From NCBI GenBank assembly GCA_027297745.1, contig JAPUHK010000029.1, forward strand, positions 1 to 32,531: 32,531 bases of DNA. The letters run 5' to 3'. The notes beneath the pieces were generated by a model that saw only the letters and a list, made by a program, of their open reading frames with translations, was not told where the DNA came from and did not search any database. The translations under genes were made by a program, and so were the position numbers. The DNA comes from Planctomycetota bacterium (GTDB taxonomy: Bacteria; Planctomycetota; PLA2). Below are positions 1 through 7,613 of this stretch, piece after piece. Each line of letters starts with the position of its first letter. The stretch's first letter is position 1.

Positions 1-2
1 AC

Positions 3-1400
3 GAGATCTTCGCCCCGGCCACGGACGGCGCCATCTTCTTCGGCGACACGCAGGGTGTCGGCGTGATCGACGTCGACTCGGCCCGCACGCCGTACTTCCC
101 GGTCGGCACGAACCCGTCGCGTCCGCTCAACACGGTGGTGACCACGCCCTCCGGCAACGTCGTCAAGGTCGTGGTCACCGACCTGGTCGACATCACCACG
201 GACCAGCGCTCGTGGACGGCGTTCCACACGTTCATCTGCGTGCTCAATTCGCCGACGATGTTCTGGACGACGGTCTACGCGGCGAGCCGCACGGAGAACG
301 GCGGCGAGGTCGTGGTCATCGACTCGTTCCAGATGACGCCGCTCGGGAGGTTTGCGACTCCCTCGCCGGGTGGTATCGGCATCACGTCGGTGGGCTTCCA
401 AGCCTTCGCTGCGGTCTCCAACTTCAGCGCCAACACGGTCACCGTGTTCGACATCAACAACGTGCACTGGGACTCCGGCAATAACTTCATCGGAATCGGA
501 CAGGGCGGGGGGCTCCAGGGCCAGGTGATCAACGGTACGGCGCAGCTGATCCTGAGCGAGGAGGACTTCGCTCGGGTGTTCCCGCACCAGCGCGCGGACC
601 TCGACTCGCCTCCTGGGCCCCCGATCCTGGGCACGGTCAACGCGGGCATCAGCCCGACGGCCGTCGCCGTGAGTGGTTTCCCGTCCTCGTACGGCATCCC
701 GACCTTCCCGTGCTTCGGGCCCTTCTACTTGAACGTTGTGATCATGGGCGTCCTGAACGCCGGTGAGAGCACGGTCGACTTCAGCGAGCTCACGAACCTC
801 GCGCAGAACCAGTCGCTCAACCCCGACCTGGACGGTGTGACGGTCTCGTCCACGCCGGTCGACTTCGACTGGACGCCGGTCCACGGCATCGGTTCCTACT
901 ACGCGTTCATCACGGCCATCGGCGGCACGGTCGAGCTGTTCCAGACCGGGTTCTTCGCCAACCGGCCGTCGGTGCTCACCAGCTCGAGCTCGAACTTCAA
1001 CCCGAACAAGATCATCAACAACATCAGCGGCTTCAAGCAGCCCAGCGGTGTGCAGTGGGTGACGAACGGCCTCGCGTCGAACGGCATCAACTTCTACTCG
1101 CTGGCGGCGCTGGTAGCCGAGACGAGTGAGAACCGCATCCAGCAGGTCGCGGTCGCGTCCGTCTTCCCCAACCTGTTCACCGTGTCGAACGCCAACCACG
1201 TCGCCGGCCTGGGTCCGACGCAGATCACGCTGGATCCCAACGCGGCCGGCTTCGGCTGGTGCGGGCCCCGTTCGTTCCGCTACTACGTGGCGAACACGGG
1301 CTCGGGCAACGTGCTGCAGAACGGCTACTCCGGTCCCTCGGCCGCAACCACGATCGAGGTGCCCGGGATTCAGAGGGTTGCGTCCATCTGGTCCCGCTAG
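3..1400 (+). CDS. Secreted beta-propeller-like protein, 3' part (5' end outside window)
   Basis: The frame is open from the first complete codon at position 3, so the gene begins before the window; a GTG at 63 is only an internal candidate. About 465 residues are visible. The sequence is rich in G, N, S, T and V and has recurring blades such as VYAASRTENGGEVVVID, AVSNFSANTVTVFDIN and YYVANTGSGNV. These resemble YVTN/lactonase-type propeller repeats, in which short strands end in 'VxVID' or 'VxVFD'. There are few Cys and no catalytic motif I recognise. The C-terminus ends in SIWSR with no membrane anchor or sorting signal. By analogy to such repeat proteins it would be extracytoplasmic, perhaps binding a ligand or the cell surface. 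The function is unknown. An intrinsic terminator follows 25 bases after the stop, so it is the last gene of its transcript. Confidence 0.8.
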   Translation, partial: EIFAPATDGAIFFGDTQGVGVIDVDSARTPYFPVGTNPSRPLNTVVTTPSGNVVKVVVTDLVDITTDQRSWTAFHTFICVLNSPTMFWTTVYAASRTENGGEVVVIDSFQMTPLGRFATPSPGGIGITSVGFQAFAAVSNFSANTVTVFDINNVHWDSGNNFIGIGQGGGLQGQVINGTAQLILSEEDFARVFPHQRADLDSPPGPPILGTVNAGISPTAVAVSGFPSSYGIPTFPCFGPFYLNVVIMGVLNAGESTVDFSELTNLAQNQSLNPDLDGVTVSSTPVDFDWTPVHGIGSYYAFITAIGGTVELFQTGFFANRPSVLTSSSSNFNPNKIINNISGFKQPSGVQWVTNGLASNGINFYSLAALVAETSENRIQQVAVASVFPNLFTVSNANHVAGLGPTQITLDPNAAGFGWCGPRSFRYYVANTGSGNVLQNGYSGPSAATTIEVPGIQRVASIWSR

Positions 1401-1425
1401 GACTCTGACAGAACCAGCATCCCTA

Positions 1426-1458
1426 CCGGGGGCGGCCAAGCCGTCCCCGGTTTTCTTT
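1426..1458 (+). terminator. Intrinsic terminator of the propeller-like gene
   Basis: An 11-bp stem (CCGGGGGCGGC at 1426-1436 with GCCGTCCCCGG at 1440-1450, one G.U pair) closes a CAA loop. It is followed directly by TTTTCTTT at 1451-1458. This is a textbook rho-independent terminator for the plus-strand gene ending at 1400. Confidence 0.88.
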
Positions 1459-1560
1459 AAGTCGCCAAGGAAGCCAAGGAAGCCAAGAGGCGGCCAAGCG
1501 GCTCCAAAGGAGCGCAGAGCCTCTCGCGCCCCCTTGGCGTCTTTGCGCCTTTGCGTCTTA
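1459..1560. repeat. Imperfect inverted repeat of GCCAAG / CTTTGCGTC units
   Basis: The left part has near-tandem nonamers of the form GCCAAGGAA (about 1465-1500). The right part reads CTTGGCGTC, TTTGCGCC, TTTGCGTC (about 1528-1560). The reverse complement of the right part (TAAGACGCAAAGGCGCAAAG and on) matches the left part (TAAGTCGCCAAGGAAGCCAA and on) with a few mismatches. The element is therefore a long imperfect palindrome of about 30 nt per arm. The right arm runs into the UAA stop of asnS. Similar GACGCAAAG-type intergenic repeats are, from memory, widespread in environmental bacteria. No other copy occurs in this window. Confidence 0.6.
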
Positions 1561-2859
1561 GGGGTAGATGCGCGTCAGCATGCGCGGGAAGGGGATCGCC
1601 TCGCGCAGGTGCTTGAGCCCGCAGATCCAGGCCACCGTGCGCTCCAACCCCAGACCGAAGCCGCCGTGCGGGACCGAACCGTAGCGGCGCAGGTCCAGGT
1701 ACCAGCCGAAAGCCTCCTCAGGCAGCTCTTGCTCCCGCAGCTGCCTCTCCAGGAACTCGAGGCTGCTGGCGCGCTCGCCGCCCCCGATGATCTCGCCGAA
1801 GCCCTCGGGCGCGATCACGTCCACGCCGAGCGCCAGCTTGTCGTTTTTGGGGTCGCGCTTCATGTAGAAGGCCTTCACCTCGTGCGGCCAGCGGTGGATC
1901 ATCAGCGGACGCTCGTACTTCGCCGAGAGTGCCGTCTCGTCGGGCGCGCCCAGATCGCTGCCGTATTCGAAGCCCGCCTTCTCCTTGAGGATCGCAGCCG
2001 CCTCGTCGTAGGTGATGCGCGGGAAGGGCGCCTGGATCTTCTCCAGGGGCGCCGGGTCGCGCTCGAGCGTCTCGAGGTCCGCGCGGTTCTCCTCCAGCAC
2101 GCGTTCCACGATGGCGCACAAGAACGCCTCCGCGAGATCCATGACGTCGTCGAGCGTCGCCCAGGCCTCCTCGGGCTCCACCATCCAGAACTCCGTCAGG
2201 TGCCGGCGCGTCTTGCTCTTCTCCGCACGAAAGGTGGGTCCGAAGCAGTACACCTTCCCGAGCGCCATGGCGGCCGCCTCCATGTAGAGCTGGCCGGACT
2301 GGGTCAGGTAGGCCTTGCCCAGGTCGAAGTAGTCCACCTCGAACAGCGTGGTGGTCCCCTCACAGGCGGCCGGAGTGAGGATCGGGGCGTCGACGTTGAC
2401 GAAGCCGCGCCGATGGAAGAAGTCGCGGATGGCGCGGATCACGGTGTCGCGCACGCGCAGCACTGCGGTGGGGCGGCGCGAACGCAGCCACAGGTGGCGG
2501 TGGCCAAGCAGGAAGTCCGGGCCGTGGTCCTTCTTGCCGAGCGGGTAGTCCTGGGCCGGCGCTACGCACTCGACGCTCTGGACGTGCAGCTCGACGCCGC
2601 CGGGGGCGCGCTCGTCCGTGCTCACGCTGCCCTGCACGACGATGGCCGCCTCCCGGTCGAGGCGGCTGGCCACTTCGAACAGCTCCGGGCCTACGTCGTC
2701 GATGCCGGCCACGGCCTGCACGATGCCCGTGCCGTCTCGCACCTGCAGGAAGTGCAGCTTCTTCGAGGAGCGGCGGTTGTACAGCCAGCCCCGCACGGTG
2801 ACGGTCTCCCCGGCGTGCTGCTTGAGATCGCGGACGGCGACTACGGGGGGATCCGGCAT
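1558..2859 (-). CDS. asnS: Asparaginyl-tRNA synthetase
   Basis: Charges tRNA-Asn with asparagine in the cytoplasm (class IIb aminoacyl-tRNA synthetase). Start ATG at 2859 gives 433 residues beginning [12 protein letters not shown], the usual AsnRS length; the frame stays open upstream, but that stretch is not family-like. Domains: an N-terminal OB-fold anticodon-binding domain (about 1-110; [20 protein letters not shown], then DGTG), followed by the class II catalytic core. Motif 2 is visible as [21 protein letters not shown] around residues 205-225, and motif 3 as [16 protein letters not shown] near the C-terminus. The catalytic core shows the Asn-type signature FWMVEPE instead of the AspRS equivalent. 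It is the last gene of the minus-strand cluster TPR/alpha-CTD, ruvA, asnS, with a 94-base gap to ruvA that may hold its own weak promoter. The stop codon is built from the end of a dispersed repeat. Confidence 0.96.
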   Translation of the reverse strand: MPDPPVVAVRDLKQHAGETVTVRGWLYNRRSSKKLHFLQVRDGTGIVQAVAGIDDVGPELFEVASRLDREAAIVVQGSVSTDERAPGGVELHVQSVECVAPAQDYPLGKKDHGPDFLLGHRHLWLRSRRPTAVLRVRDTVIRAIRDFFHRRGFVNVDAPILTPAACEGTTTLFEVDYFDLGKAYLTQSGQLYMEAAAMALGKVYCFGPTFRAEKSKTRRHLTEFWMVEPEEAWATLDDVMDLAEAFLCAIVERVLEENRADLETLERDPAPLEKIQAPFPRITYDEAAAILKEKAGFEYGSDLGAPDETALSAKYERPLMIHRWPHEVKAFYMKRDPKNDKLALGVDVIAPEGFGEIIGGGERASSLEFLERQLREQELPEEAFGWYLDLRRYGSVPHGGFGLGLERTVAWICGLKHLREAIPFPRMLTRIYP

Positions 2860-2953
2860 CGTGTCTTTGTACCGCACGCAGCAACGGTCCGCCTGCTTGC
2901 GGTCCCAACCGAACTCCGGACGGCAGGGGGCCGCCCTGCAAGCGGTCGGGCCG

Positions 2954-3523
2954 CTATCCCGGCCGGAGGGCGAGGCGTACGATCTCCTCCGTGGCCAGCT
3001 CTCCCTCGCTGACCGCGGCCACACGGCGCACCGCCTCCGAGCGCTGCAGCCCTAGCGAGCAAAGCGCCAGCACGGCGTCCTCGCGGCCGCGCGGCACGTC
3101 GCCGGCCGGACGCGTCTGTGCCGCTGCGGCCAGGCGGTCGCGGAGCTCGACCAGGATGCGCTCCGCCGTGCGCTTGCCGATGCCTTTGGCGCGCGTCAGC
3201 TGCGCGACCTCACCGCAGGCGATGTACGTGGCCAGGCTCTCCGGCGAGTGCTCGCTCAAGAGCGCCAGTCCCGCCGCGGGTCCGACGCCGGCCACGCGCA
3301 GCAGCTGCCGGAACAAGTGGCGTTCGCTCTGGTCGCTGAAGCCGTACAGCTCGGCGCGGTCGTCGCGGAACAGAAGATGCGCGTAGAGCGTCGCCTCGCC
3401 GTCCGCGGGTGTGCGTTGCAGCGTAGACGTCGAAACGCTGAAGGAGTAGCCGACGCCTCCGGCGTCGAGCACTACGTGTCCCGCTGCGCGCGAGACCACG
3501 GCGCCGCGGACGAAGTCGTACAC
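2954..3523 (-). CDS. ruvA: Holliday junction branch migration protein RuvA
   Basis: RuvA binds four-way DNA junctions as a tetramer and loads the RuvB helicase for branch migration in recombinational repair. The 189-residue product is close to the family length (about 200). Residues 1-62 form the OB-fold domain ([25 protein letters not shown]). Two helix-hairpin-helix motifs follow: [16 protein letters not shown] and [20 protein letters not shown] Pro/Gly linker leads to the C-terminal RuvB-binding domain ([20 protein letters not shown] and on). Neither ruvC nor ruvB is adjacent, unlike in many bacteria. The start is only 7 nt after the stop of the TPR/alpha-CTD gene, so the two are almost certainly cotranscribed. 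Confidence 0.95.
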   Translation of the reverse strand: MYDFVRGAVVSRAAGHVVLDAGGVGYSFSVSTSTLQRTPADGEATLYAHLLFRDDRAELYGFSDQSERHLFRQLLRVAGVGPAAGLALLSEHSPESLATYIACGEVAQLTRAKGIGKRTAERILVELRDRLAAAAQTRPAGDVPRGREDAVLALCSLGLQRSEAVRRVAAVSEGELATEEIVRLALRPG

Positions 3524-3530
3524 GGAGGCC

Positions 3531-4850
3531 CTACTTCTTGAGGCCGAGGCCCATCTCGGCGAGCTTCTGCTTGATTTCCAGCATGCTGGTCTGGCCGAAG
3601 TTGCGCGACCGCAACAGGTCCTGCTCCGAGTGGGACACGAGATCGCTGACGGTCTGGATGCCGAGCGCCTCCATGCACTTGCGCGAGCGGATGCTCATGC
3701 CCAGGTCGGCCACGGGCAGAGCCAGCAGCCCGGGATCGGCCCCCTGCGGCACCTCCGGCAGGAGCGCCTCGTTAACGCCAGCGACCTGCACCTCCTCGCG
3801 GCGCATGCCGAGGCGCAGGGCCTTGGTGGTCAGGATGTCCTTGATCTCCTGCAGGCTCGTCTCGCCGAAGTTCTTGTAGGCCAGAAGCTCGGCCTCGCTG
3901 CGCTGGATCAGATCGCCCAGCGTGATGATGTTCATCTTGGCCAGGCAGTTGCGCGACCGAACGGACAACTCGAAGTCGGAGATGGGCGTACGCAGCAGCT
4001 GGTTGCGCCGGTCCTCGTTGCGCTCCATGTCCTCGTCCAGCACCATCGACTTGCTGGACTCGGCGTCGGCCAGGAACGCTTTCGCGCGCGTGTGGTTCGG
4101 GAACGCGGTCAGGATCTGCCGGTAGCACGCCGCCGCCTGCTCGAACTCCTCGCGGTCCTCGTAGAGGATGCCGAGGTTGAGCAGCACGTTGGTCCGCGTC
4201 GGCTTGAGCCGTCGTGCACGCTCGTACAGGGCCGTGGCTGCTTCGTCGTCGCCGTGCAGGTCATAGTAGTAGGCCAGCCGGAACAGGGCGTCGACGTTCT
4301 CTGGATCGTGACCCACGGCGGCCTGGTAGCGGTCGGTGGCCTCGTCGTAGTTGCCCTGCGCCTCGGCTATCGCGCCGAGCGCGAACAGGACGTCGGCGCG
4401 GTCCTCCTGGCCGGCCAGGTCGCCGAGCGCCTCGTGCGCCTCGTCGCCCCGGCCCACGCGCGCCAGCGCGGCCACGAGCTGCAGGCGCACGCGCTCGTCG
4501 CGCGGCTCCGCCTCGAGACAGGTGGTGAGGATCTCCGCCGCGAGCGCGGGACGGTCCTGATAGCTCTCCGCGAGTGCCCACAGGTGCTTCACGCGGTACG
4601 CGTCGGCACGCTGCGCGAACGGCGCCATGCTGTCGTCCTTGCCGAGCAGGAACAGCGCCGTCGCGCGCCGTTCGGCCTGCTCCGGACTGGGCTCCACGCC
4701 GCCGTCCCCGGCTTCCACGAGCTGGCTCAGGCTATGGCGCAGATTGGCGTCGCTCGCCGCCCGGCGGCGCAGGGCGACGGCGTCTCCGACATCCGCGGCG
4801 GCGCTCTCGAGGATGCGTTGGAGGTCCGGTTCGAATTCCGTGATGGACAT
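3531..4850 (-). CDS. TPR protein with two RNA polymerase alpha-CTD-like domains
   Basis: A 439-residue cytoplasmic protein; start ATG at 4850 is preceded by AGGAG at good spacing, whereas an in-frame ATG at 4904 lacks this. Residues about 60-270 are tetratricopeptide-like helical pairs (ADVLFALGAIAEAQGNYDEA, NVLLNLGILYEDREEFEQAA). Two domains like the C-terminal domain of RNA polymerase alpha follow, at about 289-349 and 378-439. The first (LSVRSRNCL ... NFGETSLQEI) keeps the equivalents of E. coli alpha R265, N268, C269, G296, S299 and E302, which contact UP-element DNA, with K298 replaced by T. The second (MSIRSRKCM ... NFGQTSMLEI) keeps R265, G296 and S299 but has K at N268. It is first in a cluster with ruvA and asnS. 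A role in transcription (DNA or RNA polymerase contact) is inference. I recall such TPR/alpha-CTD proteins mainly from Planctomycetota. Confidence 0.9.
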   Translation of the reverse strand: MSITEFEPDLQRILESAAADVGDAVALRRRAASDANLRHSLSQLVEAGDGGVEPSPEQAERRATALFLLGKDDSMAPFAQRADAYRVKHLWALAESYQDRPALAAEILTTCLEAEPRDERVRLQLVAALARVGRGDEAHEALGDLAGQEDRADVLFALGAIAEAQGNYDEATDRYQAAVGHDPENVDALFRLAYYYDLHGDDEAATALYERARRLKPTRTNVLLNLGILYEDREEFEQAAACYRQILTAFPNHTRAKAFLADAESSKSMVLDEDMERNEDRRNQLLRTPISDFELSVRSRNCLAKMNIITLGDLIQRSEAELLAYKNFGETSLQEIKDILTTKALRLGMRREEVQVAGVNEALLPEVPQGADPGLLALPVADLGMSIRSRKCMEALGIQTVSDLVSHSEQDLLRSRNFGQTSMLEIKQKLAEMGLGLKK

Positions 4851-4886
4851 GCAGGGCTCCTGCCGGTCAGCTGAGGGAAGCCCTAT

Positions 4887-4915
4887 ACAATAGGCGTGCA
4901 CCAAGGCTCCGTCAA
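4887..4915 (-). promoter_or_regulatory. Sigma70-type promoter for the TPR/alpha-CTD-ruvA cluster
   Basis: On the minus strand, TTGACG (complement of 4910-4915) and TATTGT (complement of 4887-4892) are separated by exactly 17 bases. The predicted start of transcription is about 4880, giving a leader of about 30 nt before the ATG at 4850. A 7-bp inverted repeat (CTCCGTC at 4907-4913, GACGGAG at 4918-4924) overlaps the -35 box and could be an operator. Confidence 0.6.
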
Positions 4916-4966
4916 ACGACGGAGGGCCCGCCGGCGGCCGTCACCAGTCAGGCTTATTCTCCCGTC

Positions 4967-6253
4967 ATGGATCAGTTGGTCGTGGAGGGCGGCATCCCCC
5001 TCGTAGGCAGCATCGAGGTCTCCGGCTCCAAGAACGCCGCGCTCCCGATCCTCGCGGCGACGCTCCTGTTGGAGGGCGAGAGCCGCATCTACGGCGTCCC
5101 CAACCTGCGCGACGTCAACACGCTCATCCGCCTGCTGGAGGAGGTGGGCTGCCAGGTCGAGCGCAACGCGGACGGCTCGCTCAGCTGCGCAGTGGTGGAC
5201 CCCGAGGCCTGCGAGGCGCCGTACGAGATCGTGCGCCAGATGCGCGCCGGCGTTTGCCTGTTGGGGCCCATGCTGGCCCGCAGGGGCCGGGCCAAGATCT
5301 CGCTGCCCGGAGGCTGCAACCTGGGCGTACGGCCGATCGACCTGCACCTGAAGGGCCTGCACGCCCTGGGGGCCGAGATCAGGATCGAGGGCGGCTACAT
5401 CCACGCCTCGGGGCGCCTGCGCGGCGAGGAGCTGTTCCTGGCCGGCGCCTACGGGTCGACCGTGCTGGGCACCGCCAACGTGCTCATGGCGGCCTGCCTG
5501 GCCGAGGGGCGGACCGTGATCGAGGCGGCCGCCTGCGAGCCGGAGATTGCGGACCTGGCGAACTTCCTCGTCGCCTGCGGCGCCCAGATCGAGGGCATCG
5601 GCAGCCCGCGCCTGGTGATCGAGGGAGTCGAGCGCCTGCACGCCACGGACTGGCGCATCATTCCCGACCGCATGGAGGCCGGGACCTTCCTTGCCGCCGG
5701 CGTGGCTACCGGGGGGGACGTGACCATCGACGGCGTGTCGCCGAGCCACATGGGCGCGGTAGTCGAGAGCTTCCGGCGCATGGGCGCGACCGTCGAGCGC
5801 CGCGCGGGCGGCGAAGGGGGCGACTGGCAGTGCGCGCTGCGCGTCAAGGCGCCCGAGCGGCCGGCTGCAGCCGAGATCACGACGCTGCCCTATCCGGGCT
5901 TTCCGACCGACCTGCACCCGCCGCTCGCGGCCACGCTCGCGCTGGCGGACGGCATGAGCCTGATCACGGAGCGCGTCTACCCGGAGCGTTTCGTTTACCT
6001 GGCGGAGCTGAACCGCATGGGAGCGGACGTGCGCAAGCAGGGCGATTGCGCCATCATCCACGGTGTGCCCGCCCTGAGCGGGGCCCCGGTGATGGCCTCG
6101 GACATCCGTGGGGGGGCGGCCCTGGTGGTGGCCGCCCTGGCTGCCCGCGGCACCTCTACGGTCGATCGCGTTTACCATATCGACCGGGGGTACGAGCGAA
6201 TCGAAGAGAAGCTGTGCGCGCTGGGCGCGCGCGTCAAGCGCGTGTCCGAATAG
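4967..6253 (+). CDS. murA: UDP-N-acetylglucosamine 1-carboxyvinyltransferase
   Basis: Catalyses the first committed step of peptidoglycan synthesis, transferring enolpyruvate from PEP to UDP-GlcNAc in the cytoplasm. The 428 residues match the family length (about 420). K22 and N23 lie in the conserved SGSKNAALPILAATLL. The catalytic Cys is present at 117 in SLPGGCNLGVRPIDLHLKGL; this is the residue attacked by fosfomycin, so the enzyme is of the fosfomycin-sensitive Cys type rather than the Asp type. The typical C-terminal FPTDLH and 'DIRGGAALVVAALAARG' segments are intact. It is divergent from the TPR/alpha-CTD gene. A TATTCT hexamer at 4955-4960 lies only 6 nt before the ATG, which has no Shine-Dalgarno sequence, so a leaderless or very short leader is possible. 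Two orphan membrane-anchored genes follow downstream. Confidence 0.97.
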   Translation: MDQLVVEGGIPLVGSIEVSGSKNAALPILAATLLLEGESRIYGVPNLRDVNTLIRLLEEVGCQVERNADGSLSCAVVDPEACEAPYEIVRQMRAGVCLLGPMLARRGRAKISLPGGCNLGVRPIDLHLKGLHALGAEIRIEGGYIHASGRLRGEELFLAGAYGSTVLGTANVLMAACLAEGRTVIEAAACEPEIADLANFLVACGAQIEGIGSPRLVIEGVERLHATDWRIIPDRMEAGTFLAAGVATGGDVTIDGVSPSHMGAVVESFRRMGATVERRAGGEGGDWQCALRVKAPERPAAAEITTLPYPGFPTDLHPPLAATLALADGMSLITERVYPERFVYLAELNRMGADVRKQGDCAIIHGVPALSGAPVMASDIRGGAALVVAALAARGTSTVDRVYHIDRGYERIEEKLCALGARVKRVSE

Positions 6254-6307
6254 CACCGTTCGCCAGGCCCCGAGAAGCTGATCCCGAAACTGATTCCGAA
6301 GCTGACT

Positions 6308-6940
6308 ATGAAGCGTTTCCTGCTGATCGTGGTCACCCTGCAGTCACTGTTGCTGCTCGGCGGCACCGGCGTCTATGTGTTCGCTGCGGACGGCTTGCGC
6401 CGTCCCGCCGGCGGGTCGCTGGTGTTCGTCCCGCCCATCCTGGATGCGCTCGGCGGGGAGCGCGTGCGCTACCGCGGCCTCGACGCCGAGACCGGAGAGC
6501 TGGTCGCGTTGCTCACTTACCGCGTGATCGTTGCGGAGACCCTGAGCGGCGTCGTGGGGACGCGCTTCAGCGTCCAGATCGTGCTCGAGGACGCCCAGGG
6601 CAACCGGCTGCGCTCCGAGTTCATCAACGTCGACCCGCGCAGCCAGGGCTTCCTGCCGCCGATCATGCGCGAGGATGCGCTGCAGGCCGGCGACCGTCCC
6701 GTGATCCGCCTGATCGAATCCACGCCGGTGCGCGTGAAGAAACGCGAGTACGTCGGCTTCCGGGTCGAGGCCGTGCGCCCCTTGTGGGGGCTCGACCAGG
6801 TACGCGACGTCTACATCCTCAGCGACAAGGTCCCCGTCTTCGGGCTGGTGCGCTGGGAAAGCCGCCAGCCGTATCCGGAGTGGGTGGGCGGGCGCAGCCT
6901 GATCTGGGAGCTGAACGACTTCGACTGGGAGGCGCCGTGA
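6308..6940 (+). CDS. Membrane-anchored protein of unknown function
   Basis: A 210-residue protein I do not recognise. Residues 4-26 (FLLIVVTLQSLLLLGGTGVYVFA) form a signal anchor or uncleaved signal peptide. The rest is predicted extracytoplasmic and beta-rich, with a repeated pattern of V, E, R and aromatic residues, and no Cys, lipobox or catalytic motif. ATG at 6308 is the only sensible start; no Shine-Dalgarno is seen, and the start lies inside three imperfect 12-bp repeats. The stop overlaps the start of the next gene (TGATG), so the two are translationally coupled and probably act together at the membrane. Their position after murA suggests, but does not prove, an envelope role. Confidence 0.8.
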   Translation: MKRFLLIVVTLQSLLLLGGTGVYVFAADGLRRPAGGSLVFVPPILDALGGERVRYRGLDAETGELVALLTYRVIVAETLSGVVGTRFSVQIVLEDAQGNRLRSEFINVDPRSQGFLPPIMREDALQAGDRPVIRLIESTPVRVKKREYVGFRVEAVRPLWGLDQVRDVYILSDKVPVFGLVRWESRQPYPEWVGGRSLIWELNDFDWEAP

Positions 6941-7575
6941 TGAGCGTGCGCGGGCTGGGGATCGTCGCGCTGACGCTCATGCTGCTGCTGCTGGTCGTGG
7001 GCTACGTGGGGGCGCGGCAATTGGGCTGGATCGGCCGCGGCGAGTCCGAGCACCTGTGCTTCATCAACTACACCCTGGCGGCCGCCTCCGGCCAGGTCTG
7101 GGAGATCCATGCGCTGCACCGGGATGTGCCCCAGCTGCGGTTCGTGGTCGACCACCTGGAGCTCAACCCCATTCCCGACGACGAGCCGCTCTATCCGCTG
7201 CCGCACGTGGTTGCCGTCCGCGGCGTCAAGCACCCCCACCAGCCGGGCTTCAGCATGCAACCCCCCCCAGGGCCGCTGGTCTTCGACCGCCTGGGAGCGC
7301 CGACGACGAGCGAGTGGCTGACCGAGATCCGGAACGGCTGGGAGCTGCGCGGGAAGACCAAAGTGCCGGTGGTCATCGCCGAGTTCAGGAGCAGCGACGG
7401 CCGGCAGAAGCGTTACTTCTTCGATCCGGCCCACCCCCAGATCCCGATCGGCTGGTATCGGCAGGAGGTGCTGGGGCCGAAGGGCCCCGAGAACTACCTG
7501 GGTATCTCCCGGGTGCCCTCCGAGGAGCTGCAAACCCCCCCGGCCACCTGTGCCGGGGCCGGCGGCTCGCATTGA
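6940..7575 (+). CDS. Membrane-anchored protein of unknown function, coupled to the gene before
   Basis: A 211-residue product starting MSVRGLGIVALTLMLLLLVV. ATG at 6940 shares its A with the stop codon of the preceding gene, which fixes the start. One transmembrane segment (about 7-26) is followed by an extracytoplasmic domain of about 180 residues. This contains His and Pro rich stretches (RGVKHPHQPGFSMQPPPGPLVFD) and a beta-like segment RSSDGRQKRYFFDPAHPQIPIGWY. No known family or catalytic motif is visible. The gene-pair organisation and shared topology (anchor plus outer domain) suggest partners in one complex. The stop codon lies beside the -35 box of the ffh promoter. Confidence 0.8.
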   Translation: MSVRGLGIVALTLMLLLLVVGYVGARQLGWIGRGESEHLCFINYTLAAASGQVWEIHALHRDVPQLRFVVDHLELNPIPDDEPLYPLPHVVAVRGVKHPHQPGFSMQPPPGPLVFDRLGAPTTSEWLTEIRNGWELRGKTKVPVVIAEFRSSDGRQKRYFFDPAHPQIPIGWYRQEVLGPKGPENYLGISRVPSEELQTPPATCAGAGGSH

Positions 7576-7600
7576 CCGGCCCCTGAAGCGCTCTTACACT
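7572..7600 (+). promoter_or_regulatory. Sigma70-type promoter of ffh
   Basis: TTGACC at 7572-7577 and TACACT at 7595-7600 are separated by 17 bases. Transcription would begin near 7607, leaving a leader of only about 7 nt before the ATG at 7614. The -35 box overlaps the stop codon of the preceding gene. Confidence 0.6.
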
Positions 7601-7613
7601 GGCTCGTTTTCCC

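Noticed and set aside
1126-3012. A 628-codon plus-strand open frame over the end of the propeller gene and asnS
   Set aside because: It crosses a terminator and runs antisense to asnS; the product is Arg/Ala/Val-rich with no domain pattern.
3630-4874. A 414-codon plus-strand open frame opposite the TPR/alpha-CTD gene
   Set aside because: Low-complexity His/Gln/Val-rich product antisense to a gene with clear alpha-CTD domains; a shadow typical of GC-rich DNA.
5254-6939. Long plus-strand frame in murA and the 6308 gene, upstream of the true 6940 start
   Set aside because: Arg/Gly/Pro-rich shadow of murA; only the part from ATG 6940 looks like protein.
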